A DNA stretch of 64,000 bases from Promicromonospora sp. AC04. Its GTDB lineage: Bacteria > Actinomycetota > Actinomycetes > Actinomycetales > Cellulomonadaceae. The notes beneath the pieces are model-generated. The model was not told the DNA's origin. It saw only the letters and a list, made by a program, of their open reading frames with translations, and made no database searches. Of the stretch, positions 49,672 through 57,568 are shown one piece after another. The stretch is from the NCBI RefSeq assembly GCF_003058225.1, contig NZ_QBUG01000004.1, forward strand, positions 372,001-436,000, written 5' to 3'. The position numbers and the translations under genes are program-made. The first letter of the stretch is position 1, and the number at the start of each line of letters is the position of its first letter.

Positions 49672-51150
49672 ATGATCATCGCAGGTATTGGCGTGACGGT
49701 GCTTGCCGTCGTCGTCATCGGGATACTCGTCGCCCGAAAGGTCGACGGCGACTCGGCCAACTACCTCGTCGCCGGGCGCCGCCTCGGCGTGCCGCTCGTC
49801 GGGGCGTCGCTCATGGCGGCCGCCGTCGACTCCAACGCCACCGTCGGGAACACCGACCTGACCTCGCTGTTCGGCTTCTGGTCGGGGGCCTCGCTGGCCC
49901 TCGGCCTGGCCATCTGCCTGCTGCTGACGGGCCTGTTCCTGGCCCGGCGGCTCAACGGCATGGGCCTGTACACGCTCGCCGACTACTACCGGAACCGCTA
50001 CGGACGCGGCGTCGAGGTCGCGGCATCGGTGCTGATGATCTTCGCGTTCGCGATCCTCATGGCCGGCAACCTCGTGGCGTGCGGGTTCCTCCTGGAGCAC
50101 TTCGCCGGGCTGCCGTACTGGGCGGGCGTGGTGCTGGCCGTGACCCTCGTGCTGATCTACACCGTGGGCGGCGGCATGTTCTCCGACGCCTACACCGCGG
50201 CCGTCCAGATCGTCATCACGCTGGTCGCCACGGCAGCGCTCGTGATCTGGTTCGGTACGACCATCGGCTTCCAGGTCCCCGAGGGGATGGGGCCGTTCGA
50301 CCTCGAGCAGCTCACCTCCACCGACGTCGGCGCGCCGATCAACTGGGCCACGCTGATCTCGCTGGGCATCGGCGACATCGTCGCCATCGACTTCATGCAG
50401 CGCATCTTCTCCGCCCGGACCCCGCAGATCGCGCGGCGCGCCTGCTTCACCGCGGCGGCGGGCACCGCCGCGATCGGCGTCGCGTTCGCGATGGTCGCGC
50501 TGGGCTCGGCGGCGATCGGCATCGACGCCACCGACGGACCGATGCTCTTCACGCTGCTCTCGGACCACGCGCCGGTATGGCTGACCGTACTGGTGCTCTC
50601 GGGCATCGTCGCGGCGTCGTTCTCTACGGCCTCCGGCGCGATCCTGGCCACGTCCGCGGTGGCGGTGCGCAACATCCTGGGCGTGCGCCGCGTCGCCCCG
50701 GCCGACGGGACGTACGACCCCCTGCTGCGCTGGACCCGCTTCGCGATGCTGCCGATCGTCGTCGTGGGAACCGTGATCGCCCTGACCGTGGCGCAGACCG
50801 GGATCCTGCTCACTCTCGCGTTCGACCTGATGCTGGCCTGCCTCGCGGTCCCGTTCCTGCTCGGCGTGTTCTGGAAGCGCGGCGGCACCGCGGCCGCGGT
50901 CGCCGCGATGGCCACCGGGCTGGTGGTGCGGTTCGGCCTGTTCGTGCTCACGCCCACCATCTACGGGGTGCCCAACGACATCGCGTACATCCCGAACGAC
51001 CTGGTCCCCGCGACGTTCGACGGCTGGCCCACGATCTACGGGGCGATCGTCTCGATCGTGGCGTACGTGGCGGTGGCGCTGGCGCGGCCTGCGGAGACCC
51101 CGGCGCCGAGACCCGAGCCCGAGCAGGAGATGGAGCCGGCGGTGGCGTGA
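49672..51150 (+). CDS. Sodium:solute symporter (SSS family)
   Basis: The 492-residue protein has about 13 membrane helices and SSS-family landmarks: an N-terminal YLVAGRRLGVPLVGASL, a Na-binding-type LMAAAVDSNATVGN, YTVGGGMFSDAYTAAVQ and IVAASFSTASGAILATSAVAVRN. Its position after the tetR and matched operator suggests it imports guanidine or urea. GAGGAG lies 6 nt before the ATG at 49672. An 80-codon upstream extension of the frame overlaps tetR and is not credible. Confidence 0.9.
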   Translation: MIIAGIGVTVLAVVVIGILVARKVDGDSANYLVAGRRLGVPLVGASLMAAAVDSNATVGNTDLTSLFGFWSGASLALGLAICLLLTGLFLARRLNGMGLYTLADYYRNRYGRGVEVAASVLMIFAFAILMAGNLVACGFLLEHFAGLPYWAGVVLAVTLVLIYTVGGGMFSDAYTAAVQIVITLVATAALVIWFGTTIGFQVPEGMGPFDLEQLTSTDVGAPINWATLISLGIGDIVAIDFMQRIFSARTPQIARRACFTAAAGTAAIGVAFAMVALGSAAIGIDATDGPMLFTLLSDHAPVWLTVLVLSGIVAASFSTASGAILATSAVAVRNILGVRRVAPADGTYDPLLRWTRFAMLPIVVVGTVIALTVAQTGILLTLAFDLMLACLAVPFLLGVFWKRGGTAAAVAAMATGLVVRFGLFVLTPTIYGVPNDIAYIPNDLVPATFDGWPTIYGAIVSIVAYVAVALARPAETPAPRPEPEQEMEPAVA

Positions 51151-51166
51151 ACTGTACTGACCGTCG

Positions 51167-51224
51167 TTCAGCACGCACTTACTGCCAGATCCGGCCCGAT
51201 CCTGGTAGCAAGTGCGTGCTGAAC
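51167..51224. terminator. Long imperfect inverted repeat after the symporter
   Basis: TTCAGCACGCACTT and its complement form the perfect outer part; the inner part ((A/G)CT(G/A)CCAG(G)ATC) pairs with small changes around a 7-nt loop. A further CTGAC/GTCAG pair lies outside. It separates the symporter from the converging membrane-anchored protein gene and probably ends both transcripts. Confidence 0.6.
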
Positions 51225-51251
51225 AATAGTCAGCAAGCCGCTCGGGGGCGC

Positions 51252-51887
51252 TCAGCCCTGGCACGCCTCCTGCAGGGCGCTGCTGAGCTCGTCGCTGCCC
51301 TGGGAACCGCCGACGTAGAGCGTCCCGTGGTACGGCAGGTAGACGTCACGCTCGAGACCGAGAGAGTTGATCCTCAGTGGTGCACCGTCGAAGTAGCGCC
51401 ACCCGAAAGGGCCCATGGATGTGTCGCCCTGCGGGTTGACGATCCACATCCCGACCGACCGCCCCGGTGGGATCGCGACGGAGCGCACGGTCCCGTCGGG
51501 AACGCCGTCGTCGGGGCTGCCCCCGAAGGTCATATCGTCCACCGGGTCATCGTCCAGAGGCTCGAACCGGTACACCTCGGGATCAGTACTCCTCACCGTG
51601 ACGGGCCACGGGGAGGGGTTGTCCACGGTCTGCGCTACCACCACTTCCTCGTCTTCGTGGAAGGACGCCCAGAAGTCGTCATGAGGGATGCAGGCCGGGA
51701 GCACGAGGCCGCCCGCCATCGAGGCCGAGCCTGTCTCGATCCGCCCGATGCGCGCAACGGCCTGCCATGCGGCGACGCCGACGAACAGCGCCACGATCAC
51801 CGCAATGGGAATCCAGCTGCCGCGGCGACGGCGCGGTAGCTCTGCCTCCGTGGCTCCGGCCGGGTCCACCGCTTCGACGCTGGTCAT
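51252..51887 (-). CDS. Membrane-anchored protein, tandem paralogue 2
   Basis: The 211-residue protein has a basic N-terminus, one transmembrane helix (about 23-45), then an extracellular domain with two cysteines (LPACIP and LQEACQG), VDNPSPWPVTVRS, the block VGMWIVNPQGD and YLPYHGTLYVGGSQ. It clearly resembles the upstream gene product (same MTSVxxV start, NPSxWPxTV, WIVNPQGD, LxRxYLP and final LQEAC). No known family comes to mind. Its ATG overlaps the upstream stop by 4 nt. Confidence 0.75.
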   Translation of the reverse strand: MTSVEAVDPAGATEAELPRRRRGSWIPIAVIVALFVGVAAWQAVARIGRIETGSASMAGGLVLPACIPHDDFWASFHEDEEVVVAQTVDNPSPWPVTVRSTDPEVYRFEPLDDDPVDDMTFGGSPDDGVPDGTVRSVAIPPGRSVGMWIVNPQGDTSMGPFGWRYFDGAPLRINSLGLERDVYLPYHGTLYVGGSQGSDELSSALQEACQG

Positions 51888-52528
51888 GCACACGCCTCCT
51901 GCAGGGCGCGGTCGAGCCGGCCGGCGGTGGGGTCTGCCCCACCCACGGCGACCGTGCCACGCAGCGGCAGGTAGAACTCGCGCTCTACGCCGAGCGAGCG
52001 CAGTGTGACGTGCGCGCCGCCGAAGGTGCTCCATCCGTCGGCCGTCGGCACGTCGCCCTGCGGATTGACGATCCACATGGTCGCCTCACGGTCCGGCGGA
52101 ATGACCACCCGGTCGGAGGTCTGCGCGGGGTCCGGCGCACCGTCTACCGGATCCTTGACATACAAGTAGTCGTCCCGGAAGTCGTCGGCCATCGGCTCGA
52201 ACCGGTATACCTCCGATTCCCGGCTGATCACCGTGATGGGCCACCGTGACGGGTTCCGCACCGTCTGCACCAGCACGACGTCCTCGTCTGTGCCGAACAT
52301 CGCCCAGAGACCGTCGCTGGGGACGCAGTCCGGGAGGGTAGCGCCAGCTCCGCTGTTGCTCGCCGAACCGAGCTCCACCTGGGCCGTGCGGGCTGCAACC
52401 TGCCAGGCAGCGGCGCCCGCGACCAGCAACAGGACGACCGCCATGCCCACGATCCGGCCGACCCGCCGTATCCGCGGCTTCTCGACCTTCGCGGCTTCCG
52501 CCGGCTCCACCCCTGCGACGCTGGTCAT
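51884..52528 (-). CDS. Membrane-anchored protein, tandem paralogue 1
   Basis: The 214-residue protein has one transmembrane helix (about 26-46) and an extracellular domain with VRNPSRWPITVIS, MWIVNPQGD, LGVEREFYLPLRGTVAVGG and a final LQEACA. The cysteines in LPDCVP and at the C-terminus could form a disulfide. It is the founder of a two-gene tandem duplication with the next gene. The function is unknown. Confidence 0.75.
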   Translation of the reverse strand: MTSVAGVEPAEAAKVEKPRIRRVGRIVGMAVVLLLVAGAAAWQVAARTAQVELGSASNSGAGATLPDCVPSDGLWAMFGTDEDVVLVQTVRNPSRWPITVISRESEVYRFEPMADDFRDDYLYVKDPVDGAPDPAQTSDRVVIPPDREATMWIVNPQGDVPTADGWSTFGGAHVTLRSLGVEREFYLPLRGTVAVGGADPTAGRLDRALQEACA

Positions 52529-52582
52529 GGGCCGGACACTAGGTTCGGCACGCGCCGGTCGTCCACGAAAGGGTGGGGTGAA

Positions 52583-52670
52583 ACACGCAGGTCCGCTTCG
52601 ATCAAGCAGTTACGCATGGTTGTGAGGCTGAATCCATGCGTAACTGCTTGATCGAAGCGGACCTGCGTGT
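52583..52670. repeat. 37-bp perfect inverted repeat
   Basis: The arms 52583-52619 and 52634-52670 are exact reverse complements over 37 bp around a 14-nt spacer. The element begins 25 bp beyond the DAHP synthase stop, between two minus-strand units, so it probably ends the aroG transcript. It shares no sequence with the 2187-2292 repeat, only the design. Confidence 0.85.
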
Positions 52671-52695
52671 ACTGAAGTTGAACCGACCCGGCGGC

Positions 52696-53805
52696 TCAGC
52701 CGCGCCGCTCGCGGACTGCCTTCGCCAGGTCGCGGAGAAGATCCTCCGTGGTGTCCCAGTCCATGCACTTGTCCGTGACCGACTGGCCGTAGGTGAGCTC
52801 GGACAGCGGGCCAGGCTTCTGGGCACCCGCCTCGATGAAGCTCTCCATCATGAGGCCGGTGATGCCCCGCTCGCCGTCGGCGATGCGGTTGGCGATCTCG
52901 TGCACGACGCCGGCCTGGCGCACGTGGTCCTTGCCCGAGTTGCCGTGGCTGGCGTCCACGATCACGCCGTTCTCGACGGCGCCGCCCAGCCCGGAGGTGC
53001 GGGCCACGCGCAGGGCGGCAGCGACGTCCTCGGTCGAGTAGTTGGGGCCGGAGCGTCCGCCCCGCAGGATGACGTGGCAGTCCGGGTTGCCCGTGGTCTC
53101 GACGGCGGCGGCACGCCCCTCGCCGTCGGCCCCGAAGAAGGTGTGCTCGCTCGCGGCGGTGATGCAGCCGTCCACGGCGATCTGGACGTCGCCGTCCGTC
53201 GCGTTCTTGAACCCGACGGGCATCGACAGGCCGGAGGCGAGCTGCCGGTGCACCTGCGACTCCACGTTGCGGGCGCCGATCGCGCCCCAGGTCACGGCAT
53301 CGGCGATGTACTGCGGGCTGGTGGGCTCGAGGAACTCGGCCCCCGCGGGCACCCCGGCGTCGAGCACTCCGAGCAGCACCTCGCGGGCGAGGTTCAGACC
53401 GTGGCGCACGTCGTGCGTGCCGTCCAGGTGCGGGTCGTTGATCAGGCCCTTCCAACCGACGGTGGTGCGCGGCTTCTCGAAGTACACCCGCATGACGACG
53501 ACGAGGTCGTCGGACAGCTCGCGCCGGAGCAGGGCGAGCCGGGCGGCGTAGTCGAGCGCGGCGACCGGGTCGTGCACCGAGCACGGGCCGACGATCGTCA
53601 GCAGGCGGTCGTCCTCACCGGTCAGGACGTCGCGCACCTCGCGGCGGGACGTCGTGACGAGGTCGCTGCGGGCGGTGCCGAGCGGCATCGACTCCAGCAG
53701 GCTGCGCGGGGCAGGCAGCGGGTCGAGGGCACGAATGCGCAGGTCGGAGGTGCGGGTACCGAGGTCGGTTGCCTCGGTGCTGGGTTCCGCAGGGGTGATG
53801 CTCAT
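52696..53805 (-). CDS. aroG: Class I DAHP synthase
   Basis: The 369-residue enzyme has the class I signatures GPCSVHDPVAALDYA, MRVYFEKPRTTVGWKGLINDP, GARNVESQVHRQLASGLSMPVGFKN, LRGGRSGPNYS and DASHGNSGKDHVRQ. It condenses phosphoenolpyruvate with erythrose 4-phosphate, the entry to aromatic amino acid synthesis. ATG 53805 begins the conserved protein, with AGGAG upstream; the frame runs on upstream through the leader, but that is spurious. It is controlled by an attenuator, see the leader-peptide and terminator entries. Confidence 0.94.
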   Translation of the reverse strand: MSITPAEPSTEATDLGTRTSDLRIRALDPLPAPRSLLESMPLGTARSDLVTTSRREVRDVLTGEDDRLLTIVGPCSVHDPVAALDYAARLALLRRELSDDLVVVMRVYFEKPRTTVGWKGLINDPHLDGTHDVRHGLNLAREVLLGVLDAGVPAGAEFLEPTSPQYIADAVTWGAIGARNVESQVHRQLASGLSMPVGFKNATDGDVQIAVDGCITAASEHTFFGADGEGRAAAVETTGNPDCHVILRGGRSGPNYSTEDVAAALRVARTSGLGGAVENGVIVDASHGNSGKDHVRQAGVVHEIANRIADGERGITGLMMESFIEAGAQKPGPLSELTYGQSVTDKCMDWDTTEDLLRDLAKAVRERRG

Positions 53806-53893
53806 CGGGATCGGGGCTCCTGGTAGGCGAGGTCTGGTTCGAGGAACCGGACGGCCCGCCACCGACTCCTGGTCCGGAGCGGCCCGTCTCGGT

Positions 53894-53932
53894 AAAGACG
53901 AAGGGCCTGGACGCGATCGGCGTCCCAGGCCC
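53894..53932 (-). terminator. Attenuator terminator before aroG
   Basis: On the minus strand GGGCCTG-G-GACGC pairs with GCGTC-CAGGCCC (one bulged G, 5-nt loop), followed by TTCGTCTTT. This intrinsic terminator lies between the leader peptide and the DAHP synthase gene. A GGCTCC segment in the leader can pair either with a nearby GGAGCC or with the GGAGCC that borders the terminator, offering an alternative fold. Confidence 0.7.
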
Positions 53933-53953
53933 TGGCTCCGGGTGGAAAGTTGG

Positions 53954-54019
53954 TCAGGCGCGCGCCCGCCGGGCTCCACCAGGAGCCGACGTAAAGCGCC
54001 AATACCAACGGATGTCCAC
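53954..54019 (-). CDS. Aromatic amino acid leader peptide (attenuator)
   Basis: A 21-codon open frame starts GTG and reads MDIRWYWRF in its first nine residues: two Trp, one Tyr and one Phe codon within five consecutive positions, then an Ala/Gly/Arg-rich end and TGA. The terminator hairpin follows after 21 nt and aroG after about 150 bp. GTG is 7 nt downstream of TACCGT, so the message starts with it. Ribosome stalling at the aromatic codons when Trp, Tyr or Phe is scarce would favour read-through into aroG. Confidence 0.75.
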   Translation of the reverse strand: MDIRWYWRFTSAPGGARRARA

Positions 54020-54026
54020 GGCCAAA

Positions 54027-54056
54027 ACGGTAGCCTCAGCCCCGCTGGCTGTCCAC
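54027..54056 (-). promoter_or_regulatory. Promoter of the aroG leader
   Basis: GTGGAC, an 18-nt spacer and TACCGT precede the leader GTG by 7 nt on the minus strand. This is a good -10 with a weaker -35 and a start site exactly at the leader codon. Confidence 0.55.
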
Positions 54057-54125
54057 TGGATCCCAGGATGCGATCAGTCACAGTCCGCAGCTCCCGCCCG
54101 ACCGCCACCGGGCCCGCCACCCCCG

Positions 54126-54857
54126 CTACCGGGCGTAACGCTCCACGAACGCCCGCATGATGCGCATCGGCTCGGTGACCGTCACGGCGACGCACCGCTC
54201 GCTCACCAGCTCCGCCTCCTCGGACGGAAAGTAGCCGTAGTCCCGGTAGATCATGATCCGCTGCACGATTCCCGCAACGTCCAGCTCGGGGTGGAACTGC
54301 GTGGCGTACAGGTTCTGCTTGATCCGGAACATCTGCACCGGGCAGCCGGCCGACGAGGCGAGCAGCACGGCGTCGTCGGGCAGCTTGCGCACTGCCTCCT
54401 TGTGGCCCACGAACGCCGGGAAGGCCTGCGGCAGTCCCGCCAGCAGCGGGTCCGACGCCGCGTCCGGCGTGAGCTCCACCGTGACGGGACCCACCGGCTC
54501 CGCGAACGTCGGGTCGATCACCGCGCCCTGGTGCGCGCCCAGTGTCCCGACGCCGTAGCAGGCGCCCAGGAACGGGAAGTCGCGGGCCACTATCTCGTCG
54601 AGCAGCGTCGCGAGCTCCGCCTCGACGCGCCGCTGCACCGGGCTCTTCTTCTGCACGGGGTCCGAGGAGTTGAACGGACCTCCGCCCACGACCACGCCCG
54701 AGTAGTCGTCCAGGTCCACCGGCGGCAGCGAGTCGCGCTCGAGGCGCACCCGGTGCAGCTGCTCCGGCGCGAGGCCTCCGTACCGGCAGAACGCCGCGTA
54801 TTCACCGTCCGCGGCGAGGTCCTCCGCACGCGTCGCGAGCAGCAGAAACGGCTTCAT
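54126..54857 (-). CDS. Class I glutamine amidotransferase-like protein
   Basis: The 243-residue protein has a glutamine amidotransferase fold with the nucleophile cysteine in FLGACYGVGTLG, the VVGGGPFNSSDP loop and the QFHPELD histidine/glutamate pair. It resembles GMP-synthase-like GATase paralogues of unknown acceptor. The ATG at 54857 is exactly 6 nt after TACCCT, so it should be leaderless. It is encoded between the aroG attenuator and an ABC operon but shows no pathway link. Confidence 0.88.
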   Translation of the reverse strand: MKPFLLLATRAEDLAADGEYAAFCRYGGLAPEQLHRVRLERDSLPPVDLDDYSGVVVGGGPFNSSDPVQKKSPVQRRVEAELATLLDEIVARDFPFLGACYGVGTLGAHQGAVIDPTFAEPVGPVTVELTPDAASDPLLAGLPQAFPAFVGHKEAVRKLPDDAVLLASSAGCPVQMFRIKQNLYATQFHPELDVAGIVQRIMIYRDYGYFPSEEAELVSERCVAVTVTEPMRIMRAFVERYAR

Positions 54858-54939
54858 GACAAGAGGGTAGGTGAGATCAGCCGCTCTCGGAACGGCGACC
54901 TCACCAGACCCCACCAGATCTCACCAGGTCCCCCGGTGG

Positions 54940-55752
54940 TCACGTCCAGCGGAACAGCCGCACCCCGAGCGGGAAGAGCACCAGCGTCCACGCGACCAGC
55001 ACGAGCACCTGCGCCAGCGGGAAGCCATCGGTGCCGAACCAGCCGATGGTCAGCCCCTGGGCCGCCGCACCGAGCGGAAGGAACAGCCCGATCTCCCGCA
55101 TCCAGTCGGGCATGATCGACAGCGGCACCCACACCCCGGAGAACATCAGGGACGGGAAGTAGATGAGCATCCCCAGGCCGGACGCCGTCGTTCCCTTGTC
55201 GGCCCGCGCGGCGACGAGCAGCCCGAGCGAGAACATGGCGGTCGTCGAGAGCACGAGGACGAGGAGCACGACCAGCGGGTCGGCCGCGAGCGGGACGCCC
55301 AGCACCACCATGCCGCCGACCACGGCAGCGCCGGCCGACACGATCAGCGCGAGCACGTTGATCACCATGTGGGCGCCGATCAGGTTCTGCGGCGGCATCG
55401 GCGTGGTCGACAGCCGCTTCAGGATGCCCTTCTCCCGGAACGTGGCGAACTGCACCGGCATGGTCGTCAGCGAGATGGTCCCGACGGCCAGGGCGATGAT
55501 GGTGGGCAGGTAGCTGGTGACGCCGGGCGCCTCGTTCCATGGCGGCGGGGCGTCGGTCATCGGTTCCTGGAACGCGGGGATGGCGAGCCCGAGGCCGAGC
55601 AGCAGCATGCTCGGGAAGACGAGCGCGAAGAACACGGCGGTCGGGTCCCGCAGCCACACCTTGAGCTCGGTCGCGAGCAGCTTCCCGAAGCCGCGGGTGC
55701 GCCCGCGGCCTCGGCCCGCGGGTGCGGGCACGACCCGTTCGACGGCGCTCAT
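54940..55752 (-). CDS. ABC-2 type permease
   Basis: The 270-residue protein has six membrane helices and the ABC-2 pattern with the cytoplasmic ATFREKGILKRLSTTPM, GLLVAARADKGTTASGLGMLIYFPSLMFSGVWVPL. It exports an unknown compound with the ATPase whose gene overlaps its start by 4 nt. It is the last gene of the six-gene GntR operon. Confidence 0.9.
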   Translation of the reverse strand: MSAVERVVPAPAGRGRGRTRGFGKLLATELKVWLRDPTAVFFALVFPSMLLLGLGLAIPAFQEPMTDAPPPWNEAPGVTSYLPTIIALAVGTISLTTMPVQFATFREKGILKRLSTTPMPPQNLIGAHMVINVLALIVSAGAAVVGGMVVLGVPLAADPLVVLLVLVLSTTAMFSLGLLVAARADKGTTASGLGMLIYFPSLMFSGVWVPLSIMPDWMREIGLFLPLGAAAQGLTIGWFGTDGFPLAQVLVLVAWTLVLFPLGVRLFRWT

Positions 55753-56732
55753 GCCGCCACCTCCTCGTTCTCCTCTGCCCGGTACTCACGACCGGTCACC
55801 TGCACGAACACGTCCTCGAGGGTGCGCTCGACGGTGCGTACGTCGTCGGGCACGACGTCGGCCGCTGCGAGCGCCTGCACGACGGCGAACAGCACCTTGC
55901 GGGTGCCGGTCACCTCGATCTCGTCGCCTGCCGGCGCGGCGGCGGTGACGTCGTCGTCCCGCTCGGCGAGGGCCGTGAGCACGTCGACGGCACGCGCGCG
56001 GGCGCCGTCGTCGGCGAACCGGAGCCGGACGCCGCGGCCTCCTTCGAGCCCTTCGATCAGGGCCGACGGCGTTCCCCCGGCGACCACGCGGCCGCCGTCG
56101 ATCACGACGAGCCGGTCGCAGAGCCGCTCGGCCTCGTCCATGAAGTGGGTGACCAGCAGGACGGTGACCCCGGAGTCCCGGACCCGTTCCACGAGGGCCC
56201 AGGTCGCGCGGCGCGCGGCCGGGTCGAGGCCGGTGGTGAGCTCGTCGAGGATGGCGACCTGCGGCCTGCCGACCAGCGCGAGGGCGATGGACAGCCGCTG
56301 TTTCTGCCCGCCGGACAGCTTGGCGAACTGCTGGTCGCGGTGCGCGGTCAGGTCGAGCAGGTCCAGGAGCTCGACCGGGTCGGCCCGGCGGGAGTAGAAC
56401 GAGCCGAAGACGTCGAGCGCCTCGCCGACGGTGATCTTGTCGTGCAGCGCGGCCTCCTGGAGCTGCACGCCGACGTGCTCGCGGATCAGCGCCGGGTCGG
56501 TCTGCGGATCGTGCCCGAGGACCCGCACGGCGCCGCCGTCGGGCACCCGCAGGCCGGCGACACACTCCACGGTGGTGGTCTTGCCGGCCCCGTTGGGGCC
56601 GAGGATCCCGAAGATCTCGCCGCGCGCGACCTGGAACGACACGTCGGCTACCGCGTTCTTGGGGGCGGCGCCGCGACCGGCGCCGGGGTAGGTCTTGCGG
56701 AGGTGGCTTACCTCGACGACTGGGGACGTCAT
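55749..56732 (-). CDS. ABC exporter ATPase
   Basis: The 327-residue protein has Walker A GPNGAGKTT, signature LSGGQKQRLSIAL, Walker B VAILDELTTGLD and a C-terminal domain ending in EDVFVQVTGREY, as in DrrA/YhcH-type exporter ATPases. It drives the permease encoded next (ATGA overlap). Upstream is the membrane protein of the same operon, 18 bp away. Confidence 0.93.
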   Translation of the reverse strand: MTSPVVEVSHLRKTYPGAGRGAAPKNAVADVSFQVARGEIFGILGPNGAGKTTTVECVAGLRVPDGGAVRVLGHDPQTDPALIREHVGVQLQEAALHDKITVGEALDVFGSFYSRRADPVELLDLLDLTAHRDQQFAKLSGGQKQRLSIALALVGRPQVAILDELTTGLDPAARRATWALVERVRDSGVTVLLVTHFMDEAERLCDRLVVIDGGRVVAGGTPSALIEGLEGGRGVRLRFADDGARARAVDVLTALAERDDDVTAAAPAGDEIEVTGTRKVLFAVVQALAAADVVPDDVRTVERTLEDVFVQVTGREYRAEENEEVAA

Positions 56733-56750
56733 GAGAGCTCCTTGGTCAGA

Positions 56751-57563
56751 TCAGCTGGGCCGCACGGGAGCCGTGCGGAGCAGGGCGTAGAGCGCGAGGG
56801 CGGCCAGGACGACGGCGAGCGTCGCCCCGCCGAGGCCGAGCAGCATGGTCATCAGGCCCTCGGAGGCGGGCACCTCGGCATGTTCGAGGTCGGGCCGGAG
56901 CTCGACGTTGGCGATCGACCCCACCACACCCGTCCGGGTCGCGAGGTCGACGAGCACGACGGGCACCGCGAGCGGGACGATCAGGAGCGCACCCCAGGCC
57001 CGGAAGTGGGCGAAGCCCAGCCCGACGCACGCCCCGAACAGCAGGTACGTGGTGATCACGAGGCCCTCGGCGACCGCGGTGCCGAGCACGGTCACGGGCG
57101 AATCGAACGGGAGCGCGCCCAACCGCCGCCAGGTCATCCCGAGCGCCGTGCTCAGCACGCGTTCGCCCAGCAGGGCGAGGGTGGTCACGACGCCGAAGCC
57201 CGCGCCGACGACGAGGGAGCCGCGGACCACGCCACCGAACAGGGACCGGCGGCTGCCCCCGGCCGCCACGTGGAGCGCCAGGATGCCGGCCGAGGCGGTG
57301 ATGCCGAGCCAGATCATCGGCCAGCGCGACGAGCCGAGCGTGGCGTCGAGGGCACTGATCGCCAGGTCGTTGCCCGTGGCGGCGTTCCCGACGCTGATCC
57401 CGACGGCGTACAGCACGTAGATGACCCAGAACCAGATCCCGACGGTGGTGCCCGCCCTGCGCAGCCTCAGGTCCACCCCGGCGACGCCGCGCCGGTGCTG
57501 GGCCCGGACGCGCTCTGTACGGCTCACCGCGGTCTCCTCGATGGTCGGTGTTGTCATCGTCAT
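56751..57563 (-). CDS. Membrane protein paired with YtrB-like ATPase (paralogue 2)
   Basis: The 270-residue protein has about six helices with the recurring pattern GIWFWVIYVLYAVGISVG, ILALHVAAGGSRRSLFGGVVRGSLV and LVDLATRTGVVG. It is a clear paralogue of the protein encoded directly upstream (LRLHVAAGGTRRALVTGTVRGALV, LVDLATHTGV). It is probably a permease-like subunit working with the ATPase of the same operon. The two genes are 5 bp apart. Confidence 0.8.
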   Translation of the reverse strand: MTMTTPTIEETAVSRTERVRAQHRRGVAGVDLRLRRAGTTVGIWFWVIYVLYAVGISVGNAATGNDLAISALDATLGSSRWPMIWLGITASAGILALHVAAGGSRRSLFGGVVRGSLVVGAGFGVVTTLALLGERVLSTALGMTWRRLGALPFDSPVTVLGTAVAEGLVITTYLLFGACVGLGFAHFRAWGALLIVPLAVPVVLVDLATRTGVVGSIANVELRPDLEHAEVPASEGLMTMLLGLGGATLAVVLAALALYALLRTAPVRPS

Positions 57564-57568
57564 CCCCC

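Noticed and set aside
53802-54008. Overlapping frame MVLALYVGSWW before aroG
   Set aside because: It has Trp-Trp but no stop before aroG and no start signal; the GTG frame with WYWRF and a stop before the terminator is far more convincing.
53806-54195. Upstream extension of the aroG frame
   Set aside because: It would read through the attenuator and contains only low-complexity Arg/Pro sequence; homology starts at MSITPAEP.
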